From NCBI GenBank assembly GCA_030180135.1, contig CM058239.1, positions 58,979,246 to 59,043,245 on the forward strand: a stretch of DNA of 64,000 nucleotides, written 5' to 3'. Positions 33,351-45,998 of this stretch are shown in pieces. A program made the position numbers and the translations under genes. The stretch comes from Orychophragmus violaceus (taxonomy: Eukaryota > Streptophyta > Magnoliopsida > Brassicales > Brassicaceae). Every line of letters starts with the position of its first letter. Positions within the stretch are counted from its first letter, which is position 1. The notes under the pieces were generated by a model. It was not told the DNA's origin and did no database searches. It worked only from the letters and a program-made list of their open reading frames with translations.

Positions 33351-35166
33351 CTCCTTCCAGCTCTAAAAAACAGCAAATCCAATCACACAATAATTCAAAG
33401 AATATCACAAAATTAGCAAAACAAAATCACTTACATCATTGGTACTCATCTTCAATTGTTGTTAGATGAATAGGCAGAGCATAACTGTGAGCTGAATGCT
33501 CTCTTCTGCAATAATAATTGACAGCAAAAGTTAGCAAAAGTAGTAAATTTTCGATGTTTTACATTAGTTGGTTTGAAAACCAGAAGAAAAAGACTAGTGA
33601 AACTCCATAAAATGGAAGAAAAACACTTCAAATATAACAACCAACAATAATATAACATTGTGAATACAATTCCGGTTCATGTCATGTTAACTAAAAGAAG
33701 TTTCAATCGAATTATCAAACTATCAGAACATAGCTTCACAACTAACCGAGTTTACTAAAACATAGGATTATTATGTTACAAAGTCTGAAATGTGATGGAA
33801 TCAAAAAAACATATGATTCATAACTAACAGAGTTATTCTTGAATCTAACATGAAAAATAAAAGTTTCCATACAGAACAAGAAGCGTGAAACTAATATGAA
33901 ACAAGAAGCGGTTAGACACTAAAAACCAAGTAAGAGAGATATGTCAATTGATACAACCTGAAGAATCTACAAGAATAAAAATGCTACGACATATCTATAG
34001 CTTATGACATTAAAACATGCTTCTAAACTCACCATTTGCAATCTTACATAGTTCATTGCAGTTCTGTGCATCTACAAGACCACAAGCAAAGCAATAGAAC
34101 TCAATCAGCAAAGCCATAGAACTTAATCAAGAAAAGTTCATTGTAGTTTTGTACATCTACAAGACTACAAACAAAGCAATAGAACTCAGTTGGTCTAACA
34201 AGAGAGACACGCAAGGAAAGAAAAAAGCAAAGACAAGCTTGCTCAAGAGCCTAAATGTGGCTCTCAGGACTAACAAGGATGAGTCTTCGATTCAATTTAC
34301 CTGAATAAGTGAATATGGCTCTTGATTTCAGTGTGTAAAACCCAAGTCAACGATTGAAAAAACACACAAGAGGATGACCAACAGTGACCAATCTGAAACA
34401 GAAAATGGAAGAAGAACAAAACTTGATTAGGACACAAACGAAAAGATGGTTGGGAAGGGATAAAAATGGCTGTCTTATTTACAACAACTCTAGAAATAAG
34501 AAACCTATTCCATCACGACATATAAAGCTATGTTTTGGCGAGCCATGTTTCAAAAAACTAATGTAAATGAAGGAGATGTGATTATTTTCTGCCATTAAAG
34601 CAACATACAAAAGCAAAAGATGATTTTTTTTCTACACTGCCAAAAAAAACCTTGCATTAATGGCGACATAGATTAACCTTTACATTCTGGTTTTATTAAT
34701 CGGAATCACATAAATCAAACCAGGTCCTATGGGATCACATAAATCGGAATCTAGGTTTATGGACTCAGAATCGACCAGTCGAGTTTATGGATGCATCCCT
34801 AGATTCAATCAGAAATTACACCAGAGATAACTAAGAAGAAGAGTAAGATTCCAAATGATGGTATACCTGAGCTCTCGATTAAAAGGCGACTTCTTTGCAG
34901 AGCCACATATTCGTTCATCGTCGATCGAGAGATAGCAGGATTGAGAATTAGGTTTAGGTTTCTTTGTTATACATGAAATAATAGAAGGGTAAAGTAGTAA
35001 TTTTTTTTAAAAAGACGCCGCGAATCGCTGATTTTTTTGGCGATCAAAATGTCTGTCGTTGGTCGATGCGATAGTCGCTAACGATAGCGACTGCCAAACG
35101 AATACGTTTGGAGTCATTATCGATGTCGCCAACGACTCCCAAACGAACATGGCCTATCTGGCCTAA

Positions 35167-35964
35167 GGGCAACTCCAACCCAAACACCAAATTTGGTGTA
35201 CATCAAAACATCAAATTTAGTGTTTTGGTGTTCTATTTTCTTTTTCATCTCCAACAACAACACCAAATCTCACCAAAAAAAATATTCTCTATTATTATAT
35301 TATTAAATTTTAGGTTATGTTTATTTTTGATAGTTTAATAAATATTAATTATTCTTATAACTAATTAATTACAAATAAAATTTAAGATTACAACCGGTTA
35401 AAAAAAAACAATTAATTCATAAATTTAAAATAATATAAATACTAATCCATCGTGATAAAAGACTACGATGCATAAATTATAAATATAAAAAAACTAATAT
35501 GTCTTTAAAATTAGCTTCTTGCATTTTCTTTTTCATGTGTTTGGTTTTAATTATGTAATTTTATATGTGTTTGATTTTAATTATGTAAGTTTATGTTTTA
35601 ATTATTTTAATTTATCTTTAAGATGTTATTTATTTTTTATAATTAATTTGTTTATTAATATATTTTCAATTTAATGTTCTTTATTAGTTACAATTAAAAT
35701 TTTATATGATTACAATTGATTATTTGAACAACTACAATTTAATCATATTACTAAACTATAATCAACTTAAAATTGTATTTTTTTTTAAATAAAAAGTAAG
35801 AATAAAATTATATTTTTTTAGTGTTTTATGAATAGTGTCACACAAAATTTGGTGTTGTACTGTTCATAAAACACTAAAAAAATTATATGCAGTTTGGGAT
35901 GTAGTCCGATTGGAGCTTGGGGAGCAGCAAATTTGGTGATTTGTCGTCCCATTGGAGTCGGCCT
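35167..35964. mobile_element. Tourist-like MITE
   Basis: Terminal inverted repeats: GGGCAACTCCAA at left and, reverse complemented, GGCCGACTCCAA at right. The 3-bp duplication TAA lies on both sides. Subterminal ACACCAAATTTGGTG words occur at both ends. It is AT-rich without an ORF; the ends and TSD fit PIF/Harbinger mobilisation. Confidence 0.75.
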
Positions 35965-36021
35965 AAGCAGGATGCCTCGTTTATTTGCATCAACTTCATT
36001 CAATAAATTAGGGGAATCAAT

Positions 36022-36886
36022 TTAAAGTTTTAAATGATACTAATACGATCCTCTCTCTAGAAATTTTCTCTCCACCTTCTCACTAGGTTCTCCTCCATAA
36101 ACTCTCTGTTTCTGGCCGTCGGCGGTTCTGTCTCCGCCGGCGGCTGTGTTACATTTGTTTTTTTTTGTTTTCTCTTTCTGCGGCTTTTACCGCAAATAAA
36201 TTCCCGGTTTTGATACCGGAATCGGCTTTCCGACTTCCTGTCGGACTCGTGCTTCCGGATTTCTTCCGGATTTGTTTCCAATTTAAGAACCAATTTGTAA
36301 TCCTTTTTAATCGGTTCTTCAATTGGATTTTTTTTTTCCTTTTTAGAATCGCTTTCGACCTCAACGAACCGGTGATAGCTTTCTCTCCTCCTTTCACTTC
36401 TGTGAACGCTTTTGGTCGGTTGGCTCTATACCCGATCGAGTTGAACGCGTCCGACGGCGCCTCCTTCTTATTTCGGTGGACTCCGACTTAGGAATCAACA
36501 GATATGAAGCGATAGATTGCTGTGAGGATTGTCACGATTGAAAGGCTTTTCTTCTAGCAGCGGTCTTCCTTGCTAAACTTGATGGATGCAAATCAGCAGG
36601 CAAACAGAGCTGAAGCGATGGTAGCAACCTAATGGTGACCGGAAACTTTGGTGGTGCTCTGCATGACGGAGGTCATCCACATTCGAAACGTGGCTGCGAT
36701 GGTAACGCGTGTCCCCTTCGACCTTATCCCGAAACAAATGTGGGTTGTTTGTTTAGTTATTAGGCTTCTGTGTTAAGCCCAAATTTCTATGTACTCTTTA
36801 ATATTCTTTAGCTTTGTGTATGTATACTTTAAGCCCATTTGGGTTTTTTCAATATCATAACAAGCTTTGCCGCCAAAAAAGAGAGT
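36022..36886 (+). mobile_element. Sadhu-like non-autonomous retroposon, copy 1
   Basis: About 865 bp without a real gene, starting shortly before a CTCTCTCTAG pyrimidine leader, with TTTCTGGCCGTCGGCGGTTC and GCCGGCGGCTGTGT, and ending GCTTTGCCGCCAAAAAA. A 9-bp direct repeat GGAATCAAT flanks it (36013-36021 and 36887-36895). Size, lack of coding and the short A tail fit the Sadhu class of crucifer retroposons; assignment is from general form. Confidence 0.4.
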
Positions 36887-36899
36887 GGAATCAATGGCT

Positions 36900-38565
36900 C
36901 ATATGTCCTAGTCGAAGGAGCACAAATCTATTGTACCCCTTATTAATTTACATACTCTCTCATATGTGATATATTAATATTATCCTTAATGAATTCAAAC
37001 AAAATATTAGTTTAATAAAAATAATAATTGAAAAGAAAAAAAAAAGAAACAAATTAAAAATGATTTTTTAAAGTGGACTCCACTTCCAACATATTTTTGC
37101 GATTTCCGGCGTATTTTCGGCACATTCTCCGACCCATTTCTGGCATCTCCGATGCCTCATAAAATCCATAGATATAGGACACCTGGTACAATTGATATAA
37201 CTAAGAGATATATGAAATTAGTACAACATGTACAAATGTATATCTCGATGAGATAAAGAGATTGTTTGACCTACCGCTAGATTACACCAAAAAAATGGGA
37301 TGAAATCAAGAAAATAGTTCCATCCAACCGAAGAACGTCGACGAAAAATGTCGACGAAAAATGAGCACTACCATGTAAAACTAGGGACAACTAAGAATAA
37401 TTTTTTTTTTCAATTTCGTACAACTGGATTTCTTAAAGTTTAACTGTGACCAATTCAGAATCTTTTCATCAATTAAAACAATTGGATTGGAATTGATACA
37501 TCTATGTTCTCATCTATCATCACTTTTTTTACATCTGAAGTCATATAATGATGTGAAATATGTTAAAAACCCAATATAAAAGTCCTAAAATAACCAAATC
37601 ATCCTAAAAACAACCAAACGATTCTAAAAAGATCAAATGGTCCGAAAAGACCAAATGATCCTAAAGAACCATACTAAAACATCAAATGACAAAAAAGATT
37701 TATATATCTTCTAACTCATTATTATTTGGTCAATTTAGGTTTTTTAAAATTCAAATACTACTAATTCTTAATTACAACAAAAATGGAAATATTTAGAAAT
37801 TTATATAAAAAATAGAAATTATAGTATCACCTTAAGAACTCTAAACACATCTTAAAATCATTAGAATAATTGTAAAATTGGAAAATATGATTTAAAAAAA
37901 AAATCATATGAAAGATTCTTCGTTCACATAAAACACACTTTATGAAATATGTAACACTTAGATTATATTTAACATCTTATGATGAAAACAGAAAATATAT
38001 AATTTCTCAATAGTTTTTCTGTGCAAACTTTTCAAATGATATTTAATATTCAAAATTATAGGGATAACTAAAACATCAAAATTTATATCAAGGTACAACT
38101 TCAAATATGTAAAAATCGCAAAAGTACAACTTTGAGGTTGAATGGACAACTGTATATTTAGAGACAACTATATATTTTTTTTTTGGTCAACTAGAGACAA
38201 CTATATTTAAAACAGAGAATTTCTTATTAATATGTCAAAAATTTTAAAATAAGAAGCGGGAAATATTAAAAATTTCCCTCTAATTCCTCCATTTTCTTTC
38301 ATTGACATTTTTCTCTTATCATTTTATTTTTTTCATTTTTGAAATAACTCTAGTGATGAGAGAATTTAAGAGAGAGAGACGATTTGAGTTTTACCAGAAT
38401 CTAATTAAATTTAAGTTTACATACTTGATCTTCTAATTATGTTTTCACTTGTACCACTTTATCCAGATGTACCATTTAAGCTTTTTATCCTAATTGAACC
38501 TAATAAATCTATTTGTACCGAAATTTATATTACTGAAAAACGGTTATATTTATTTCCACAACAAA
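36900..38565. other. AT-rich non-coding region
   Basis: No gene found. 37590-37680 has loosely repeated ACCAAATGATCCTAAAA words at about 18-bp spacing; GTCGACGAAAAAT is doubled at 37336-37361. Confidence 0.5.
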
Positions 38566-38568
38566 TTC

Positions 38569-38570
<2 letters not shown>

Positions 38571-38606
<36 letters not shown>
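38571..38606. repeat. (AT)n microsatellite
   Basis: An uninterrupted AT dinucleotide run of about 36 bp. Confidence 0.95.
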
Positions 38607-38609
<3 letters not shown>

Positions 38610-38664
38610 TTTAAATTCATATATTAGTGATAATGTTTCAAAATCCCATCAGATTCTCAGTTTG

Positions 38665-38905
38665 TTTCTATTAGTCATCATCCTCACCAAAGATCATGGA
38701 AACTTTTTTGTGAGGTTTGACAAACTGGTAAAGAACACCACGTTTGGGATGAATGATTAGAGGACCATAGACTGTTGCTCTTAGCCATGAAATGTGAGCA
38801 TGGTATAGTTGTAGACATAGCTTTGCCCTGTCTGAATAGGACATTGGGTTATGTAAGCTGGTCCATCAGCCCAACCAAACCGTAATTTCCTGATCCCATT
38901 CCCTA
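38665..38905 (-). pseudogene. Laccase fragment (LAC2/LAC17-like), broken
   Basis: Minus-strand reading: NGIRKLRFGWADGPAYITQC, then PIQTGQSYVYNYT, a gap, HAHISWLRATVYGPLI, and HPKRGVLYQFVKPHKKVSMI followed by FGEDDD and a stop. This is the N-terminal cupredoxin region of plant laccases (multicopper oxidases that polymerise lignin precursors in the cell wall). The approximately ten residues expected between NYT and HAH (the GQRGTLWW block) are deleted, shifting the frame. The copper-binding HAH is still present. No other laccase exons are nearby, so this is an isolated fragment. Confidence 0.85.
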
Positions 38906-38969
38906 GATTTTCATGGATTAAAGGCAGGTGTTAGTAATCAGAAAATGCTCTTAATAGTTCTGAAAGTGT

Positions 38970-39570
38970 TAAGAGTTTATTACCAGCAACCTGTAGAATC
39001 TCCAGCAAGCTTTGCTGCTTCAGAGGAATAGATTGACAACAAACTCAAAGAGGCCGAGTGACTATGCAAGTGCATCTATCCATCCCTACAAAACATCAAT
39101 CATCTGAATAACTTTACACTAAAAAAATCTTAAGCTACAAAAGGAAACATAAGTACATTTCTCAAAAGACAAACATAAGCTTATTTATCATCTCATGCCC
39201 AAGGTTACTTCTCTATAAAGTGACATCACTTCTTAAACTAAGAGTGATCCCGTTTCTCGCAGAAAACTGATCCAAGATTGAGTTTTTTTTTCCCCATTTA
39301 TATAGGTTACATTTCGCCAAGCTTGAATTTTTTTCCCCTCAATTGATTATAGAGAACTACTAAATTTCCCATTTCCAAAGCTAGGGATAGTTAAATTGGT
39401 AATAGATATGTGAAATGAAACAAAAGAAAGTACCTTGTAATACAGAGGAAGAAGTAGACGCATGATTCAGCCATTAAGAAAAAACCCGAGATTTGAGAAG
39501 CAGAGGAGACGAATCTCAGATCAGCTTCGCGGATGATTATGGGTTTTAAGACCCTTAGAATTCTCCTCCG
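38970..39570 (-). other. Unrecognised exon-like segments next to the laccase fragment
   Basis: Two exon-like pieces in the same orientation: about 39560-39434, a leader ending in MAESCVYFFLCITR before a GTACTT donor; and about 39082-38986, with an HSHSASLSLLSIYSSEAAKL frame ending in an ACAG|GT donor-like site. I do not recognise the protein. It could be a host 5' end or a captured fragment. Confidence 0.3.
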
Positions 39571-39858
39571 CCGCCGCTTAGAATTTCAGAGCTCCAATTC
39601 TCCTCATCTTATTCGTTATAGACGCACTCCATGTCTAATCTCACTCCGATGCAATCTACAAGAGCACATATGGAAGTGAGTGAATATGACTCAGTCCCTC
39701 TCCATTTGTTTTACCCTAACGAAGATGGAGAAGTCGGGAGATAATTTTTATTTTATGATTGGAAACATTGGCTTTGAATGGAGTCCAATACATATGCAGA
39801 ATAACTACATTTAATCTATATAATGGGTCATATGTTTTTTTTCCACCATTCATCATGT

Positions 39859-40030
39859 AAATGCAGATCAAAATAAAATTAATAAAAAAACTTGTTGATC
39901 AGGATGCAGATAATAATTGCAGGAGAAATTAAAGAAATAGAACAAATACATGAATATCTTGAAAATGCATGCATTTCACCCACAAATCTGCATGCTGATC
40001 AACTTTTTTTCTCTTTTTTTATCTGCATTT
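39859..40030. mobile_element. Foldback/MITE-like inverted repeat
   Basis: AAATGCAGATC at left and GATCTGCATTT-like sequence at right enclose a second, stronger inverted pair: GTTGATCAGGATGCAGAT (39894-39911) and, reverse complemented, GTTGATCAGCATGCAGAT (40002-39985), 17 of 18 matching. The arms are about 50 nt around a centre of about 75 nt. No TSD was determined. Confidence 0.6.
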
Positions 40031-40309
40031 ATTGGTTTGTATTTATTGATCTGCACACCATTCAAACCCATTTTAAGTTAGGTTGGATTATCCGTATGAG
40101 TTGGATCGGACAAGTGGATGGATATTTGTGGTTGAGTTGGTAATAAAATTGATATACCAAGGTCTAACTTGTACTTCACCATTTTCGACCTTGAAAATAA
40201 ACTGAAACTAAAACATTTTTTAATAACAGGGTCATATGAGATTTTTTTCTTCTTCGGAATAATGGCATATGAAGTGTTGGTTCTAAATAGGGTTGAAAGC
40301 ACTTAGGAG

Positions 40310-41290
40310 TTTTTGAAGTAACAGTTTCTCTTCTCCCCCTCCAAAATGCTATCTCCCATACAAAGGTTTCAGAGGCTTCCCTTCATTTGTTTTCGTCTCT
40401 GGCCGGCGTCGCTCCGCCGCCGGTTGTGTACTCCTTTCTTCTTTTCTGTTTGTACAATAATTGATTTAAATAAATTTTCGCAAGGCTGGTGAATCTTCTT
40501 CAATTCCTGTGAAGAATTTCAAATCAATTTACTCTTCCATTTTTTATGAGATCATTGCCTCATTGCTTCTTGGTGATAATAATTCTGCTGGTAAAGTTAC
40601 TCTATCTCTTGAAACTGTCTAGATAGATTCTGATCAAAATAGAAGTGGTGTATTTTCAGAATAAAAAAGGAATCTATGCACTTTTCCCTACGCAAATCAT
40701 TTATGATGTGTTGGTCATTCTAGTGATTGCAGTGGCAATGGGTTTTGAAGAATCAAGCTTTATTTTGTGGTGTCATTATCCAATAAAGAACTGTATATGA
40801 TTCTTATGAATGTTGGGTTGATGTTTTGCGATATATGTCGGTTTAATGTGACAACCATTTATCTTCTCTCGAGAAAAGTTTCCTTCCGGCGATGCCATAC
40901 ATTATAGTGGTTTTGTCGGTTTATGTATTTAGTTACTGCTATTTTCATATATGGGATCCTGGAATTGCAATGTTGGTAACAATTCTCTCATTGAACTTCA
41001 ATGTTCAAGAAGAAGAATCTACTTCCATCAACTGACAGTGTACGATGATGAGACATCAAAAAAATCATGTGGAGATTTCATTGGTGGATGTAATATATGC
41101 CTTCACAACGAAGACTACGACTACTAGTTCATTAATAAAGAGAAAGTCAAAGTCTCATATAATGATATGCACTTTTGTACATAATTTTTGGTATCATTGT
41201 TTCTACTTTTTAGGATTATGCTTTGGACACATCAAAGTTATAAGATGCAGGTTTGGAAAAAAAAATTCAGCCAAGAGATGCTGATTACAA
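40310..41290 (+). mobile_element. Sadhu-like retroposon, copy 2
   Basis: It shares the leader and motif of 36022-36886: a pyrimidine-rich start with TCTCCC, then CTCTGGCCGGCGTCGC, TCCGCCGCCGGTTGTGT and a long non-coding tail. The tail is largely diverged. Ends are uncertain. Confidence 0.35.
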
Positions 41291-42411
41291 AACGCATCAG
41301 AGAAATATGGAATATAAAGTTGAAAATAACAGATCTCCTGATCGGTTTGTGAGTAAGATTTAAAAGTTTTTTTATTCGCTCAAAAAAAATATTCAAAACT
41401 TTAAATTTGAGATTTCACTGTTCAAAACATTAAATTTGAAATTTTATCTTTTCTTACATTCTAACTAGGATGATTCACTCTCACCCCATAATTATATATT
41501 TTATCAGTTTTAACCTTTAAATAATATGTTATATATTTGATATATATATATATTAATAAATTTAATGCACATATAAAATAAAGAAAAACTCTAAATGAAT
41601 AAAAATACTAATATAAAAGAAATATTAGATAATATTAAGAATAAACATGATACATAAACAAGATTACATTGACAAAATTTACTACAAAATAAAACAACAA
41701 AAGAATAAAATTACATAAAAAATAAATATTACACAAATTAAAATATAAGAATACTAGTATTCGGGTAAATGTGATCCAGAATCTCCGATATCACCAAAAT
41801 ATTCTCCATAAAAATTTGAAGCAATTTGAGGTTGATGTTCTTGGGTTCTATTTTATATAATTCTTGCTTGCTCATATCAAATAAACTCACGAGTATTAAT
41901 ATCAACGATAGAATAAAAATTTGTTAATACTATTTTATTTTCCTCTCAAATTTCTCTCAAGGCTAATTTTCTTTGCTTGATTTTGCATTCATAATTGAGC
42001 CATCTCATGGAATTTATCCCTAGTTTCTGCATTTTTCAGGATATCAAGGATTTGTTCACTTGATGAAACCAAAGTTAATAGATGAATTATTACCTTCGTC
42101 AATCTTCAGTTTTATTTTTTCTTCTTTCGATCCAATATGACGTTGTGATGAATTTTATCCACCATTATCATTATTTCAATTGATTGAAAATGAAGTCTTT
42201 CTTGGAGATTGTGATGTTGGAGAGCTGGTGATATCGCTCTTCGTATTAGACATATCTGGAATTCTGGTGTGAACGTTGTCTGTAAACTTTGTGATATCAT
42301 TCATCAAAACTCACACATGGTCAAGTTTGAAATCTTTTCTTAGTTTTGGATCTTATAATAACAATTTATTGATTTTCTCCATCTGCAAAATATTTAAAAT
42401 ACAAATTTTTA

Positions 42412-42714
42412 TTAAATATATAAATAAAACATCATATATAAATGGAATAAAAAAACAAATATATATATACTTCCAATGTCAAATTGGAATGCATCACATG
42501 GATGCATATTTTCCACTTTGTTGATGCAACTCTTCAAATTTCTAACTGCTTCTAATTTTCCAACCCATATTTTTTTAATCATTTTTATTTTCCAGTAATT
42601 TTTTTCCAGATATTGGTTATTGCTACCGATTGGATCTTGTAATATTTCTAGATACATACGACATAACAATTCATCTTCATATTGATTGAATGATGAACCT
42701 CTATTTTTTTCCAT
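42412..42714 (-). pseudogene. Harbinger accessory protein fragment
   Basis: FNQYEDELLCRMYLEILQDP followed by IGSNNQYLEKNYWKIKMI and NLKSCINKVENMHPCDAFQ. This fits the crucifer PIF ORF1 type (trihelix/SANT-like domain, pattern EDELLCRAYLEISQDPIVGNNQ). The C terminus drifts into AT-rich hydrophobic residues, and the plus strand at 42130-42290 may hold more of it, out of frame. Confidence 0.6.
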
Positions 42715-43124
42715 GTTTTGTATTTTGAAAATAATTGGTTGAAGTGTTATTTTTCAGTGCTTCAAATCTATTATTTATACATGATAATAGATAGATAAAA
42801 ATTCAAATGAATAACCATAAATTAATTTTGTATATATATTTTTTTTAATTTGACATAATAAGATTCTAATCTAATGGTTGATAATGGATGAGATCTAATA
42901 AATGATATATATTAGATTCTCAAGATTTTCTAAGATGATATATTGGATAAATTTGATAATATTTTAATCTAATGGTTGGTGATGGCCGAGATCAAATGAA
43001 TGGTGTAGATTATATTTTCAACATTTTCTTAATTTCGTAGATAATATATTTTCTATCTATAAAATACACATATGAACGTTCTACAAACACCACAACTACA
43101 AAACTTAATAAAAAAAATTATTTT

Positions 43125-44231
43125 GGAGATCCATCTTCTTTTAATATTTCGTCTTCATCTCCAGACTCATCTGAGTTTGATGATTTGTTGATGAATGATA
43201 ATTAAAAAAATAGAGAGAGAAGAACAATTTCAGTCAATTTGTTGGTTAATAACAATCGCCTTATGCACACACTCACTCAAGAAAACGATTACGCTAGTCA
43301 TCAATTCTCTAATCATGCAGTTACACACCATAATATAGAAAGTGCTCATAATTTTTTTTTTAACAATTATTTTTCTGATTATCCTGTGTATGGTGAAAGA
43401 GATTTCAATCGTCGATTCCGAATATTGCGGAGGCTATTTCTTCGTATTGTTGTTTCTGAACAACTATTTCACCCAACGACATATTCCGACTGGTAGAATG
43501 AGCTTATCAACTTAGCAAAAGTTAGTTGCTGCTTTTCAAATTTTAGGGTATGGTATGCATGCTGATGCGATAGATGAATACATCAGAATAGGAGATTCTA
43601 CAGCAATTAAATGCATGAAAAGATTTTGTCGCGCAAAGTATTTTCAGAATGGTATCTCAGATCACCAACATCAGAGAACGTTGCCCGACTTCTAAATACT
43701 GACAACAACGTGGATTTATGGGCATGCAGGGTAGCCTTGATTGTACGCATTGGAAGTGAGAAAATTATACTACTGCATAAGCTGGAAAGTTTTCTGGTCA
43801 TAGTTGATCACCCACAATCATTCTTGAAGCAGTTGCAGATTACGATATCTTGATATGGCATGTTTATTTTGGCTCCTCCAGCTAGTTACATTATTCAGGA
43901 AAAGGAGTTTAACATGGGTTGTTATTACCTGTTGGTATTTACCCGAAATTGTCAACTATTGTTCAAACTATAAGCGCTCCCAAAGGTCCAAAGAAAAAAT
44001 TGTTTTCAGCAAGACAAGAAGAATGTCGAAAAGATGTTGAACATTCATTTGGATCATACAACCCAAATTTGTTATTATAAAGGACTAGTACGTTATTTGC
44101 AGAACGAGGTGTTGAATGATATAATGACATCATGCATTGTCATGCATAACATGACAATTGAGGGTGAGAGAGATATCAAAGCATATGTAAGATCATCACC
44201 ATCTCCAAGTGTGGAATTGGTATTTAAATGA
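43125..44231 (+). pseudogene. Harbinger transposase remnant
   Basis: NNYFSDYPVYGERDFNRRFR and ILRRLFLRIV match the N-terminal part of PIF-like transposases. Later, in changing frames: DAIDEYIRIGDSTAIKCMKR, then, near 44110-44200, DIMTSCIVMHNMTIEGERD, the family C terminus. Stops and shifts are frequent, and the GSIDCMHW-type catalytic region is not legible. Confidence 0.7.
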
Positions 44232-44640
44232 AAATACCCGATTTCAACAATTTTTATCTCATAATCTTCAAAAAGGCTCATTTCTCACTTCAAAATGCAT
44301 TGATTGATCATATATGGGTGCATTATGGAAATAGGTTTTGTTGTGTAATTAAAAGTTTAACTTTAAATTAAGATTAGATTTATATGTTTTATTATTATTT
44401 TATGTAATTTTATATTTTAATGTAATATTTTATGAATTAATTTGTTTGTAATATTTTTAATTTATTTTTAAGTTATTTAAAAGTTTTATTATGTAAATTA
44501 ATTATTATCAATAGTAGAGACTTAAATACACAAAAATGAAGTTATATTTGAGGTTCTCTTTTGGATACTAACACCTTGAAACCTCAAATTTGATGTTTCC
44601 CAAACCTCAAAAATGAGGTTTCTTTTGGATATCCCCTTAG

Positions 44641-45740
44641 CCTTGTGCGGATATCCATTCGGGTTTGGTTTGAGATTTTGGGTTTTTGGGTTTCGGGTCT
44701 AGAGATATAAAACCCATTCTAGTATTTTTTTTTAAAAATTTTATTTGGTTTAGTTCTATTCGGATTCAGTTCGGTTTTGAGTATCCTAAAACCCATAAAA
44801 TAAAACAAAAATTGTTTAAATTTGAATAAAAATTGGTTAAATTTGACTCAAATTTGGTAATATATAACAGTTGAAGAGGACTTTTCATAGAGTGAAAAAT
44901 CAGCCTCTTCTTATTGGTCCACCTCAACAATAATTTTAAATAAACATGAGTATACAATTAATTATTTAATTTTAAAACTATTAACTTAAATATAACTATT
45001 TAAAATTATTAAAATTTTTATTATAATATAATATTTACATTCATATTTGTATATTTCTGTGACTTAATACAACTAATGAAGATAAAATCTTAATATAAGT
45101 GAAAATATTAAACTACAAGACAAAATTGTGAAAAAGGTTAAAAAAGATTTACAAAATTGACAAAATAGAACTATAAAAAATAATAAAAATATATATTCAT
45201 TAAATATTTAAAGAGAAATCAAATAATAAAAAATAGAAAGGAACATATGACAAAATTAGATAAAAAGATGAATATAAACAACGAAATACACAAATTTTAA
45301 AATATGGAAATAAATAAAACCAAATAAATATATCTGAAAATATGTAAAATGAGAGGTAACAAAAATTTATAATATGCAAATCTGGAATAAAAATATATGT
45401 GAAACAAATAAATATATGTATGAAACAAATAAATATATGTATAAAATGAAGTATGGAAGATATTAAAAGAATGAAGGTTTTTTTTCTGGTTGTTAGTTGA
45501 CAACATGCAAACTCCATAAATTCACTTATACCAGATGTTTAATCGTTTACCAATAGGTTTGTAACTGGATCCACCATTGGACCGACCATCCACAATCAAA
45601 AATAATTTGAAATACATTTTTTATATTAAATAATTTTAAAAAGTTTTTATAATGAGAGGGAGAGAGAGATTTGTGAAGTGTGAAGAATGAGAAGTGGAGG
45701 TATTTATAGAAAACTTTACCGACAAATTACAGATGGATAT
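44641..45740. other. AT-rich non-coding region
   Basis: 44640-44780 has hAT-MITE-like words (ATTCGGGTTTGGTTTGAG). The rest shows no gene. Near-repeats of AAACAAATAAATATATGTAT lie at 45404-45443. Confidence 0.45.
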
Positions 45741-45998
45741 TGTAATATCCCGATCTCGAAATGCGATAAAAAATTATTATTAAATGTAATAATATTTTAT
45801 TGCTAATAAAATGAATTATATTCTAAGAAATTAATTAAAGTTATTTTTGAAAATTCTTGTGAATTTTCATAAATAACCGGTTTTTACCGAGAAACCGATT
45901 AAATGATCGGGTGAGTCGGAAAACCCTCTAAATTTCATCTAAAATTATGAAATTTTTGCCACAGCTCTATTAAAATATTTAGAAGCTATGGTTAAAAG

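Larger units (their letters stand above)
29945..35154 (-). mobile_element. PIF/Harbinger DNA transposon 1 (defective)
   Basis: Both Harbinger genes are present, each broken, and run on the minus strand: a transposase (30737-31962) and a Myb/SANT-like partner (32111-33350). The ends are inverted: TTCGTTTGGGAATCG at about 29948 and, reverse complemented, GTTCGTTTGGGAGTCG at about 35148-35133. Subterminal GTTCGTTTTAYARTCGYTGCGACT-like words repeat three times at the left (29970-30100) and related words occur at the right (35036-35110). The 3-bp TWA target duplication could not be fixed. Length is about 5.2 kb. Confidence 0.85.
41345..44640. mobile_element. PIF/Harbinger element 2 (old, divergent gene pair)
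   Basis: It carries the accessory gene on minus (42412-42714) and transposase remnants on plus (43125-44231), the divergent arrangement common in the family. The right end, reverse complemented, starts TAAGGGGATATCCAAAAG, followed by AAACCTCAAATTTGA-type subterminal words. The same words near 41385-41450 mark the left side, whose very end is lost. 41470-42410 and 42715-43120 are AT-rich non-coding parts. Confidence 0.65.

Noticed and set aside
45200..45517. 105-codon hydrophobic minus ORF
   Set aside because: AT-rich repeated AAATAAATATATGTAT gives Ile/Phe/Tyr runs; not a plausible membrane gene.
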